A stretch of DNA of 29,490 nucleotides from the IMG/VR virus record IMGVR_UViG_3300010230_000002, positions 1 to 29,490 of that record. The stretch is one strand, 5' to 3'. This DNA comes from a virus. The translations under genes and the position numbers were made by a program. Shown here piece by piece: positions 7,510 to 15,327 of this stretch (the stretch's first letter is position 1; each line of letters begins with the position of its first letter). The notes under the pieces are model-generated. The model made no database searches, was not told the DNA's origin, and worked only from the letters and a program-made list of their open reading frames with translations.

Positions 7510-7962
7510 ATGGCTAATCCAGATGCAGTCGGTCAACTAAACCTAGACAGTTTTAGTAATGGTCGTATTGGCGTTGTAAGAGCTACTACTTTGAACACGA
7601 CTGGTAACGGAGTTGTTACCATTCCTATTCTTGGCGGTGGCTTGACCAACGGTGGAGGGGTAGCCAATTCTGGAGGAATCATTGTTCGTAGAGTTACGTT
7701 TCAAAATTCTTCTGGTAATGTGTCTAATGCTAACGTCAGCATTTCAACTACAAGTGATGGTGCAAACTTAGTTACGGCAAACACCGTACTAACAGCACTC
7801 AGCACGGTTGGTCGTTATGTTGACATCAATGCGGCAGCACCCTTCACAAGTAACATAGTTCCCGGTAACGTAACTCAATGCCTATTTGTGAACGTCAATG
7901 CTATTGCCAACAACGGCAATACTGTTGATATTTGCGTATATGGCGATGTCGTGAGCTTCTAA
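7510..7962 (+). CDS. Beta-rich structural protein of unknown function
   Basis: The product is 150 residues with AAGGAGACTAT as SD. It is Asn/Thr/Val/Gly-rich with alternating hydrophobics (GGIIVRRVTFQNSSGNVSNA; TQCLFVNVNAIANNGNTVDI), suggesting a beta-sandwich. It follows another small beta protein and precedes the head-tail adaptor, so it is probably a virion component such as a head fibre or decoration protein. The exact role cannot be told from sequence alone. Confidence 0.6.
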   Translation: MANPDAVGQLNLDSFSNGRIGVVRATTLNTTGNGVVTIPILGGGLTNGGGVANSGGIIVRRVTFQNSSGNVSNANVSISTTSDGANLVTANTVLTALSTVGRYVDINAAAPFTSNIVPGNVTQCLFVNVNAIANNGNTVDICVYGDVVSF

Positions 7963-7965
7963 TCC

Positions 7966-8304
7966 ATGCAAACCCTATATGTGACAAACAAGTGGGAAAA
8001 ACCCATAACATTCAACTACGAGTTCAAACCGTATACCTTCCCTGTGGGGGAAACGGTGGAAGCTCCAGAGGATGCCGTTTGTCACATATTTGGTCATGGT
8101 GACCCAAATAAAGAAAATTACATGGCGAGGTTGTCGCTAATTCAAACAAGAAATGACATTCCTGAAGGTTTGAAAATCTTGTCTAAATTTGAAATCTCTG
8201 ACAAACCGCCTGTGAAAAACCACTCGTTATCCCCGGTGGTTGAAAGAGTACCTCTGCCTTCCAAGAAGGTGGGGGGAAAAGTCAACTCTGAACACGATGG
8301 ATAA
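7966..8304 (+). CDS. Hypothetical head-region protein (112 aa)
   Basis: The product is 112 residues starting MQTLYVTNKWEKPITFNYEF, 3 bases after the preceding stop. The first ~70 residues look like a compact beta domain (FPVGETVEAPEDAVCHIFGHGD), and the C-terminus is Lys/Pro-rich. No strong SD is seen, so translation may be coupled to the upstream gene. It sits directly before the adaptor gene and may be a connector-associated factor. I do not recognise the family. Confidence 0.55.
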   Translation: MQTLYVTNKWEKPITFNYEFKPYTFPVGETVEAPEDAVCHIFGHGDPNKENYMARLSLIQTRNDIPEGLKILSKFEISDKPPVKNHSLSPVVERVPLPSKKVGGKVNSEHDG

Positions 8305-8307
8305 CAC

Positions 8308-9156
8308 ATGGCTCAAACACTCCAAGGCTATCTCACGCAAGTTAGATATTTGCTGCATGACGCGCAAGCTAACTTCTACACTAATGACCAGCTAATCGGC
8401 TATATCAATAGTGGGCGTGAGCGTGTCGTGCGCGACACAGGGTGTCTGAGAACCGTTCAAGTATCGCAAACTCCTTGCACTCCCGTAGCGGGTGGAAGCA
8501 ACCCAGTTATCTGGTCGGCTGGATTGACCGTAACAACTAACAGTTACGTCTTCTCTAGCATCTATATTTACAAAGTTGTAACTGGTGGTGTACTTGGCTC
8601 GACCGCGCCGCCGTATCCATCAGCAAATTACGTCTATCCACCGACAACAACTTTTACAGATGGCACGGCTACTTTGCAGTATGCAGGACCTTGTGAGGTC
8701 ATTAACTTTGCTGCCCTGCCGTCAGGTGTGCAGACGCTAGATGTTTTGAATATCAATTTGTATTGGGGAAACTCAAGAATCCCATTACGTTATTTACCTT
8801 GGACTGACTTTAATGCTCAATTGCGTTATTGGCAGAACAATGTTCAGCGACCTATTTGCTTTAGCATTTATGGTCAATCTCAAATTTATGTCGGACCAGT
8901 ACCAGACCAAGCCTATGTAATTGACTTGGACACGGTTATTCTGCCAACTGCTATGGTCAATTTGACCGATACAGATACCATCAATGACCCATACGATACT
9001 GTTGTTCAGTTCTATGCGGCTCACCTTGCCAAATACTACGAGCAGTCGTTTGGTGAGGCTGAAATCTATTTGCAGCAGTACAAGCAAAAAACTCAATCGG
9101 TATTGGTATCTGTGTTTACAAGAAGGATACCAACCCCGTACTCCACACCGTTTTAA
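8308..9156 (+). CDS. Head-tail adaptor / tail tubular A-like protein
   Basis: The product is 282 residues. The start TLQGYLTQVRYLLHDAQANFYTNDQLIGYINSGRERVVRDTGC has the pattern of phage adaptor proteins that dock under the portal: a short helical domain, then TNDQL and a helix with an Asn/Arg pair. A middle beta domain carries RYLPWTDFNAQLRYWQ and the SQIYVGPVPDQAYVIDLD motif. The C-terminal helix (YDTVVQFYAAHLAKYYEQSFGEAEIYLQQYK) is also typical. The place between head genes and the large tail-nozzle gene supports the call. Confidence 0.75.
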   Translation: MAQTLQGYLTQVRYLLHDAQANFYTNDQLIGYINSGRERVVRDTGCLRTVQVSQTPCTPVAGGSNPVIWSAGLTVTTNSYVFSSIYIYKVVTGGVLGSTAPPYPSANYVYPPTTTFTDGTATLQYAGPCEVINFAALPSGVQTLDVLNINLYWGNSRIPLRYLPWTDFNAQLRYWQNNVQRPICFSIYGQSQIYVGPVPDQAYVIDLDTVILPTAMVNLTDTDTINDPYDTVVQFYAAHLAKYYEQSFGEAEIYLQQYKQKTQSVLVSVFTRRIPTPYSTPF

Positions 9157-9159
9157 GAT

Positions 9160-11136
9160 ATGGCAGCCGCAGAGCAAAAAAAATCCTACGAGGTTGTCAA
9201 ACAGTTCAAGGGTGTAAACACCAAGGCGAACAGAACGGCTATTGGAGACGATGAGTTCTATTGGCTTGAGAACGCTATGCCTATTGGTTATGGCAACCTC
9301 AAGATTACGCCTACCTACTCCAATGTCGGTAGCGTCACTTTCTCCAATACAGTCACTTTCTACTGTTCAGCCAACATTGGTTTGATTGATTACTTGGTTG
9401 CGTTTGAAGCAGATGGCTCGGCTGAGTATGTGCGCTTGGACACAAATGCCAAGGGAACAATTGGCGCTGCTGGAACTTTTAGCGGTTCAGGGGTCAATAT
9501 CTCCCAATGGAAGAATGACCGTATTCTGATTGGTGACCCTGCAAAGGGTTATTTCACTTGGGATGGAACAAACTTAATCTTTATTGGCTCTGTAGGGCAG
9601 ATTGGTATTGTTCAAGGCGGTACAGGATACACCTCTGCGCCAGCAGTCATCATCTCAGCGCCCAATTCGGCTAATGGCGTACAGGCTACGGCTGTAGCAA
9701 CCATCACGGCTAACGTGGTGTCCTCTATTACGATTACAGAGGCGGGAACAGGCTATACAAGCTCTCCAACGGTCACATTTAATGGTGGCGGTGGCTCTGG
9801 TGCTAATGCGGTATCAGGAATTACTACATTTGCAACGGGAACAGTCTCAGTCTTAGTGACTGCTGGTGGCACAGGTTATACCAATGCGTCTAACCTGACT
9901 GTCACTATTGCTGGTGGCGGTGGTGCTAATGCGGCTGCTCAAGGCATTGTTGCTGGTGGCATCGTTACCCAAGTCGTGATGACTAATGTCGGTAGTGGGT
10001 ATACCAACGCATCCAATATCACCGTGACCATTGCGGGTGGTGGTGGAACTAACGCCACAGCCAAGGCAATCATCAATACTGAGCCAGTAGTCGGCATCCA
10101 GTCGTTCTCAGGGCGTGTTTGGATAGCCAATGGACGCACAGTTACCTATTCAGGCGCAGGGTCGTATAGCGACTTTACGAGCGTCTCTGCGGGTACGGTT
10201 ACTCTGACTGACGCAACCTTGCACGGCAATATTACTCAGCTACTCTCGGCTAACAACTTCCTCTACATCTTTGGCGATGACTCTATTAACGTCTTCTCGG
10301 ATGTGCGGGTGACAAATGCTGGCACAACGCTGTTTACCAATACCAACGTGAGCGCGTCTGTTGGCTCTAAGCTGCAGTACGCCATTTACCCTTATTTCAG
10401 GTCTGTTTTGTTTATGAACAATTACGGCATTTATGCTTTAGTAGGTTCTACAACAACCAAAGTCTCAGATGCTCTTGATGGGGTTTTCCCTAACATTGAC
10501 TTTACTGCGCCTGTTTATGCGGGTCAGGTGTTGTTGAACAACATTCTGTGCGCTGCCTTTAACTTCCGCTATACGGGTGGACTCGGAACTTCTAGCTCTA
10601 GTCGGTACATACAAGCTATCTTCTTTGAGAAAAAGTGGTTCTTTACAAGTGCTGGTAGCGACTTGGCTTACATCGCTTCTGCGCCTTTGGCTGGCAAGAT
10701 TAACCTCTACGGCACAAACGGCAACTCTTGTGTGCGTCTGTATTCGGATTCGTCTTCCAATATAGCAAGTTATGTGCAGACATCTCTCAATCCAATGAAA
10801 GACCCGATTCGCACTAAGCAAGCCTTGAAGGTTGGCATTGAGGCTACCTTGACGAGTGCTGCCGAATTGACGGTAACAGTTGACTCTGAAACTGGGTCAA
10901 GTTTGCCCGTTGCACTTGGACAATTAGTCACTTGGGTTAATAATCTGAGTAATGTGATTTCTTGGACAAACAACAGTTCTGCGGTAATCACTTGGTATGG
11001 CGGTGGCGGGTATACCCTATACAAGACTGACGCAAAGCAATGGGGTAAGTATTTGGGCATGACCGTTACATCAACGGGTGCAAATTTTGTAATCAATGGG
11101 TTCGAATACGAACACGAATTAAGAGTGAGGTTCTAA
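9160..11136 (+). CDS. Tail nozzle / P22 gp10-like tail hub protein with GxGYT repeats
   Basis: The product is 658 residues. The N-terminal FKGVNTKANRTAIGDDEFYWLENAMPIG and the propeller-like blocks (NDRILIGDPAKGYFTWDG; FSGRVWIANGRTVTYSG; NNFLYIFGDDSINVFSD) match the tail nozzle or tubular-B style proteins that follow adaptors in podoviruses. Inserted at residues about 150-307 is a run of GxGYT...P/N...VT...GGGG repeats resembling surface-exposed beta repeats of fibres or adhesins. The C-terminal half is beta-rich (SSAVITWYGGGGYTLYKTD). It probably caps the portal-adaptor stack and carries the fibres. Confidence 0.7.
   Translation: MAAAEQKKSYEVVKQFKGVNTKANRTAIGDDEFYWLENAMPIGYGNLKITPTYSNVGSVTFSNTVTFYCSANIGLIDYLVAFEADGSAEYVRLDTNAKGTIGAAGTFSGSGVNISQWKNDRILIGDPAKGYFTWDGTNLIFIGSVGQIGIVQGGTGYTSAPAVIISAPNSANGVQATAVATITANVVSSITITEAGTGYTSSPTVTFNGGGGSGANAVSGITTFATGTVSVLVTAGGTGYTNASNLTVTIAGGGGANAAAQGIVAGGIVTQVVMTNVGSGYTNASNITVTIAGGGGTNATAKAIINTEPVVGIQSFSGRVWIANGRTVTYSGAGSYSDFTSVSAGTVTLTDATLHGNITQLLSANNFLYIFGDDSINVFSDVRVTNAGTTLFTNTNVSASVGSKLQYAIYPYFRSVLFMNNYGIYALVGSTTTKVSDALDGVFPNIDFTAPVYAGQVLLNNILCAAFNFRYTGGLGTSSSSRYIQAIFFEKKWFFTSAGSDLAYIASAPLAGKINLYGTNGNSCVRLYSDSSSNIASYVQTSLNPMKDPIRTKQALKVGIEATLTSAAELTVTVDSETGSSLPVALGQLVTWVNNLSNVISWTNNSSAVITWYGGGGYTLYKTDAKQWGKYLGMTVTSTGANFVINGFEYEHELRVRF
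9614..10080 (+). repeat. Coding repeats: GxGYT beta modules in the nozzle gene
   Basis: At least four copies of a module beginning GGTGYT, GTGYT or GSGYT occur, at roughly 9617, 9748, 9868 and 9994. Each is followed by VTI/VTF and, in the last three, a Gly-rich GGGG(S/A/T). The last two copies are very similar at DNA level (ACCAATGCGTCTAAC versus ACCAACGCATCCAAT), suggesting recent duplication. Such repeats can expand or contract by recombination and change the exposed surface of the tail. Confidence 0.7.
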
Positions 11137-11137
11137 C

Positions 11138-12268
11138 ATGGCAGTTCCATATACCTTTGGTAGCGCAACAACAAGTATTCCTCTGTCTCAACTAGACAGT
11201 AACTTTGCTACAACCATAACGCTTGGCAACACAGCTATTCAGTTAGGTAACACCGTTACTACGCTAAACAATATGACGTTGGCTAATGTGACCATATCTA
11301 GTGGCACAAGTAATCTTGCAGCAACCGCAATTACTAACGGCACATCAAATGTGACTATTGCATCATCTGGTGGCAATATTTCAATGGCAACAAATGGCAC
11401 TACTGCGATTACTATTGATACTTCACAGATTGTGGGGATTGGTACTACTTCGCCAAGCACTTATTCCTCTAGATTTTCTGTCAATGGCAATTCTACTGGA
11501 CGGATGATGAACATTGACAACGCTGGCGCAAACGGTGCGAACGTAGGTTTCTCCAACAATGGAACAGATGTCGGCTTTATTGGTAGTGCCAAGTGGGTAG
11601 CAAATGGTACGCTGACTGATTTTGCAATTGGTTCTATCAACAACCTTATTTTCTCTCAAAACGGTAATGAACGTGCGCGTATCGACTCTGGCGGTAGTCT
11701 GTTGGTAGGGATGACAACCACTAGTGTAAGCACAACAGGTGGAGTTGCCATCATTGGGTCGGCAGGTGCGCAATCATATCTTTTAAACTGTAGTACAACA
11801 GGCGCTGGCACTTCAATGGCGTTGTTTTATTCAAGTTATTCAGTAGCAAACCAAACAAAATTTGAAGTTGATGCCGCAGGTAATGTTAAATCACGCACAA
11901 ATTCATATGCGGGTTTTTCTGACGAACGCTTAAAGCAAAACATAACTCCCGCTTCTTCTCAATGGAATGACATTAAATCTTATGATGTTGTGAAATTTCA
12001 AATGAAATCAGAGCAGTTTTCTGACGAAGAAAACCCTTGGATGATTGGTGTCGTTGCACAACAAGTTGAACAAACAAGTCCCGGTCTTGTAGATGTTGAC
12101 CCAAAAGACGGCATGAAAACCGTTAAGTATTCCATTTTGTACATGAAAGCCGTAAAAGCACTTCAAGAAGCAATGACAAGAATTGAAACACTTGAAGCCA
12201 AAGCAGACACACAAGCCGAAACAATCAACGCACTAACCGCCCGCATTGTGGCTCTAGAGGCTAAATAA
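11138..12268 (+). CDS. Tail fibre with C-terminal S74 intramolecular chaperone
   Basis: The product is 376 residues. The first ~240 are Thr/Asn/Gly-rich beta repeats (NMTLANVTISSGTSNLAATA) typical of trimeric fibres. From S261 the sequence SDERLKQNI opens an S74 peptidase/chaperone domain, with GVVAQQVEQTSPGLVDVD, YSILYMKAVKALQEAM and a C-terminal coiled coil (TRIETLEAKADTQAETINAL). In this family the domain trimerises the fibre and cleaves itself off before the Ser, here releasing about 116 residues; the Ser-Lys dyad is present. The protein probably binds the host surface. The stop overlaps the next start. Confidence 0.85.
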   Translation: MAVPYTFGSATTSIPLSQLDSNFATTITLGNTAIQLGNTVTTLNNMTLANVTISSGTSNLAATAITNGTSNVTIASSGGNISMATNGTTAITIDTSQIVGIGTTSPSTYSSRFSVNGNSTGRMMNIDNAGANGANVGFSNNGTDVGFIGSAKWVANGTLTDFAIGSINNLIFSQNGNERARIDSGGSLLVGMTTTSVSTTGGVAIIGSAGAQSYLLNCSTTGAGTSMALFYSSYSVANQTKFEVDAAGNVKSRTNSYAGFSDERLKQNITPASSQWNDIKSYDVVKFQMKSEQFSDEENPWMIGVVAQQVEQTSPGLVDVDPKDGMKTVKYSILYMKAVKALQEAMTRIETLEAKADTQAETINALTARIVALEAK

Positions 12269-12597
12269 TGAGTACCAATGCTTTTACCAAACTTGGTAAC
12301 ACCGTAGCGTTTCTCGCTAATACGGCTGCGCCTACTGCTGTGCAATGCGTATCTACTACTCTCGGTGGCAACCAATACCGCATCATCAACTCTGGCTCTG
12401 TTGTCGTATTCCTTGGCTACGGCTCAAGCGCTACTGATGCTGCCAACAACTGTGCGGTTGTCTCGACTACAGGACCATCATTTCCTCTGCTTGCTGGAAC
12501 TGATGAGATTCTTACTTTTGTGCCAAACGCTTACTTTACGGGCATTACGGCTAGTGGCAACGCCACTATCTATATCACGCCCGGAGATGGGATGTAA
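12268..12597 (+). CDS. Small beta protein between fibre genes
   Basis: The product is 109 residues whose ATG overlaps the S74 fibre stop (TAATG). It has the blocks NQYRIINSGSVVVFLGYGSS and NATIYITPGDGM. Both recur in the 112-residue protein at 21065 (NQYMIVNTGNNDVFVHTSSN; ALVYITPGEGL), so the two are paralogues. The all-beta, low-charge composition suggests a virion surface protein, perhaps a fibre tip or head fibre. The function is unknown. Confidence 0.6.
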   Translation: MSTNAFTKLGNTVAFLANTAAPTAVQCVSTTLGGNQYRIINSGSVVVFLGYGSSATDAANNCAVVSTTGPSFPLLAGTDEILTFVPNAYFTGITASGNATIYITPGDGM

Positions 12598-12599
12598 TC

Positions 12600-13526
12600 A
12601 TGTTAAAGACAGTAGCAACACTTGGCGGTAGTGGAGGCGGTAGTGGCACAGTAACGAGCGTAGGCACGGGTACTGGGCTTACTGGTGGTCCTATTACGAC
12701 TACAGGCAATATATCGCTTGCCAATACTGCTGTTGTTGCTGGCTCTTATGGAACTGCAACCCAAGTCTCTCAAGTCACCATAGATGCACAGGGTCGCATT
12801 ACTAGCGCATCCAACGTAACCATTGCTATTGCCAATTCTGCGGTGTCTGGTCTTGGCACGATGTCAACTCAGAACGCCAATGCTGTAACCATTACTGGTG
12901 GCACAGAGGGCAATGTCACATACACGAATGTCACTATCAGTAGTGGCAATGCAACGCTGACCAACGTAACGGCTGGCAACGTCAATATTACATACAGAGG
13001 CGCAAGCTCTAATACTGGTGCGCTCAATGTCGGTGGAAATTTGTCATCTTCTGACATTGGCATTATTTCTAGTTTTGTTGGAAATGCTACTACATACGCT
13101 TATATAGCTGTTCAAAATACTAACAACAGCAACACTTCTTATGCCAGCGTTGCAACCATCAATGATGGATTTAATGCTTATGTTGAGTTGGGAACAAATA
13201 GTTCGACTTATAGCAATACTGCTGCTGGCTTTCCAAACAATGTTGTATCTTTGCCTAGCTCATCATTTATGGTTGGGTATGGTGGCAACGTAGCAATTGC
13301 GACATGGACTGCAAATGCTGTTCATTTCCTTGCTAATGCAAACGCATCGACAACTAGCGCAATGGTTATTAATGGAAATAACTCTGTGACCATTAACACA
13401 CTTGGTCAGACTACTTCTGCTACGGCTACCTTTGGAACAGCTAGTTTGCCATTAACGCCAGCAGGATATTTGCAATTTACTTTGGCTAACTCTACTGTTA
13501 TCAAAGTTCCTTACTACGCCTCATAA
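12600..13526 (+). CDS. Second tail fibre-like protein
   Basis: The product is 308 residues. The N-terminus has the common fibre pattern GSGTVTSVGTGTGLTGGPIT, then NISLANTAV, YGTATQVSQVTIDAQGRIT and SNVTIAIAN, known from many phage fibre repeats. The middle repeats TNVTISSGNATLTNV, which echoes NVTISSGTSNLAA of the S74 fibre. No chaperone domain is visible; the end LPLTPAGYLQFTLANSTVIKVPYYAS is a compact beta tail. It probably assembles with the fibre at 11138. Confidence 0.7.
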   Translation: MLKTVATLGGSGGGSGTVTSVGTGTGLTGGPITTTGNISLANTAVVAGSYGTATQVSQVTIDAQGRITSASNVTIAIANSAVSGLGTMSTQNANAVTITGGTEGNVTYTNVTISSGNATLTNVTAGNVNITYRGASSNTGALNVGGNLSSSDIGIISSFVGNATTYAYIAVQNTNNSNTSYASVATINDGFNAYVELGTNSSTYSNTAAGFPNNVVSLPSSSFMVGYGGNVAIATWTANAVHFLANANASTTSAMVINGNNSVTINTLGQTTSATATFGTASLPLTPAGYLQFTLANSTVIKVPYYAS

Positions 13527-13527
13527 G

Positions 13528-13761
13528 ATGCAATTCCAAGACATATTCAATTTAGTCGGTGGGGCGCTACTACTCGGTGTGGGTTGGTGGTGTCGTGAGA
13601 TATGGGACTCTGTAAAGAGACTCAAGGATGGTCTGCAAGCTATTGAGGTTGACTTAGCTAAGAACTATGCGACCAAGCAAGACATTAACTCACGCTTAGA
13701 CAAGATTGATTCTGTGCTAGAGCGCATCTTTGACCGCCTTGATGGAAAGGCAGACAAGTGA
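13528..13761 (+). CDS. Membrane-anchored coiled-coil protein (77 aa)
   Basis: The product is 77 residues. A hydrophobic N-terminal segment (IFNLVGGALLLGVGWW, about 6-21) is followed by a charged coiled coil (VKRLKDGLQAIEVDL and INSRLDKIDSVLERIFDRLDGK). This is the plan of many small phage membrane proteins, including pinholins and inner spanins, but no specific signature is present. It follows the fibre genes by one base, and its stop overlaps a GTG start. Confidence 0.6.
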   Translation: MQFQDIFNLVGGALLLGVGWWCREIWDSVKRLKDGLQAIEVDLAKNYATKQDINSRLDKIDSVLERIFDRLDGKADK

Positions 13762-14096
13762 ATTTCGATACTTTGTCAGCCGTTGAATATGGAAACAATG
13801 ACTCATTGCAAGAGTTTTTGTTTGAGAATGGCTTACAGCACAAACTGTTTCAAGAAGTGTTTATGGACGGTGGAGTGAGTGTGCCTGTCTATCCTTTGAT
13901 TGACGCTGAGACATCTAATCTAGATGATTGGCTTCTTGCTCACCAAGTAGAGCATCAAGCCTTTTCCTCATTGTTGGGTTTGAATAATCCATTCAATATG
14001 TTGGATGTGGACTTCAACAATGAATCAGATTTTTATGATTGGCTGGCTAGTCACTTGTATATACATCAACAAATTGCTTCTTCACTAGGACTGTAA
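13758..14096 (+). CDS. Triplicated WL..H...HQ..LGL repeat protein
   Basis: The product is 112 residues from a GTG that overlaps the previous stop (GTGA). Three tandem ~35-residue repeats are visible: SLQEFLFENGLQHKLFQEVF (about 16-35), DDWLLAHQVEHQAFSSLLGL (about 55-74) and YDWLASHLYIHQQIASSLGL (to the end). They are joined by Asp/Asn-rich linkers. Repeats 2 and 3 carry HxxxH, and the first is degenerate. The protein is acidic and probably all-helical. I know of similar short repeat proteins in aquatic phages but no assigned function. Confidence 0.65.
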   Translation: MNFDTLSAVEYGNNDSLQEFLFENGLQHKLFQEVFMDGGVSVPVYPLIDAETSNLDDWLLAHQVEHQAFSSLLGLNNPFNMLDVDFNNESDFYDWLASHLYIHQQIASSLGL

Positions 14097-14098
14097 TC

Positions 14099-14608
14099 AT
14101 GGCAACAACAGCAGAAGTCGGAACACCATTGAAGCCCAAAGAGGCTCAACCTGACATTGGAGTGTTAGACGCCATAAAGAAGACTCGCGGAGAAGACGAG
14201 GGCAAGTCTATGAACGCTTTGCAAGTCGTTCAGGCTTCTATGGCTAACCAGTTACCGCCCGGAGTCACGATGGATACGCTCTTGCGTAAGTTGGCTTCTG
14301 CTCTCCAAGACCCAAATAACAAGTTAGTTCAGATTGGAAACTCTGCTTTTCTAGTCACTTTGGTTGGTGACGGGGTAGTAGAGTTCCATACTTTCTCTGC
14401 TGAACAACCTCAGAAGTTGCTCAAAAACTACATAGGTTTGGCTAATACGTTAAAAAAACAAGGCATTAAGAAGGCTACGACTTACTCTGACAGACCTGAA
14501 TTTGTAGACCTTGCAAAGAAGAGTGGCTTGCCTGTAAAGGTGGGTCAAAGTCAAAAGATGATGGGCAACGAGATGAAGCCTGTCTATACATTTGAATTGG
14601 ACTTGTAA
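14099..14608 (+). CDS. Hypothetical protein (169 aa) upstream of ejection proteins
   Basis: The product is 169 residues. The N-terminus is disordered (TPLKPKEAQPDIGVLDAIKK). Residues about 70-169 look like an alpha/beta domain (KLVQIGNSAFLVTLVGDGVVEFHTFSAEQPQKLLKNYIGLANTLKKQGIKKATTYSDRPEFVDLAKKSG), reminiscent of small N-acetyltransferase-like folds seen in phage virion genes, but no acetyl-CoA loop is evident. The stop overlaps the next start (TAATG). A structural or virion-associated role is inferred from context only. Confidence 0.55.
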   Translation: MATTAEVGTPLKPKEAQPDIGVLDAIKKTRGEDEGKSMNALQVVQASMANQLPPGVTMDTLLRKLASALQDPNNKLVQIGNSAFLVTLVGDGVVEFHTFSAEQPQKLLKNYIGLANTLKKQGIKKATTYSDRPEFVDLAKKSGLPVKVGQSQKMMGNEMKPVYTFELDL

Positions 14609-15327
14609 TGCCAGCAGTACCTTTTATCATTTCTTTTATAGTTGAAGAAGCTATTGGCGCTGCTGTACTTGAATCTGTTGGCAATGCAATTCTTAGCAAA
14701 GCAATTACAAGTAGCATAAGCGGTGCTATTTCGGCTGAAGTTCAGGGTGGAGATGCTGGCAAAGGCGCTGAGAGAGGACTTGTTGGAGGTCTTGTTGGTG
14801 GCGCAGTCGGAGAAGCTGTTTCTGGCGCACCCGCAGAGATTGACCCCGTAACTGGCGTAACTGAAGCCCCTGCAACGGGAGTTCAAGCTACAGATGCCTC
14901 GCAATACGCAAAACCTATTGGTAGAGGTGCTGGCTCGGCTGCTGGAACTCTTGCTACTGGTGGCACACCTAAACAAGCTATTGTCGGTGGACTGGTTACT
15001 GGTGGACTAGATGTTGCTTATGGAGACACTAAAGGTGACCCGTTGGCTGGTGCTGAGAAAGCAGTAATTGGCAGAACCTTGACAGATTATTTTGCACCAT
15101 CTCCAACTAGAAGCGCACAGACTGTTGGTGGTGGCACGTCTGCCCCAGAACCCACAAGCGTAACAACAACTGGGGCTGGACAAGCACCGGGTTCTCAGGC
15201 GTTGGCTCAAGCACTAAGACTTGGTGACCCCGGAGCGCCTATCCTTGGGTCTAGCGATAAAGAAACGGGTGACAAAAAGTCTGGTTGGAACGTGGAGTCT
15301 CTAAGATATATGGGTCAGGAGAGTTAA
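14608..15327 (+). CDS. Gly/Ala-rich internal virion-type protein 1
   Basis: The product is 239 residues. The first ~85 are amphipathic and hydrophobic (PFIISFIVEEAIGAAVLESVGNAILSKAI; RGLVGGLVGGAVGEAVSG), followed by Pro/Thr/Gly-rich linkers and a second Gly-rich stretch (GSAAGTLATGGTPKQAIVGGLVTGG). Such composition is common in ejection proteins that leave the head and insert into the envelope. It heads a group of four such genes ending at 20392. No enzymatic domain is seen. Confidence 0.55.
   Translation: MPAVPFIISFIVEEAIGAAVLESVGNAILSKAITSSISGAISAEVQGGDAGKGAERGLVGGLVGGAVGEAVSGAPAEIDPVTGVTEAPATGVQATDASQYAKPIGRGAGSAAGTLATGGTPKQAIVGGLVTGGLDVAYGDTKGDPLAGAEKAVIGRTLTDYFAPSPTRSAQTVGGGTSAPEPTSVTTTGAGQAPGSQALAQALRLGDPGAPILGSSDKETGDKKSGWNVESLRYMGQES

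Noticed and set aside
14584-14976. 130-codon leftward frame, Ser/Cys-rich
   Set aside because: It is antisense to the Gly/Ala-rich virion gene; its composition is that expected from the complementary strand of Gly/Ala codons.
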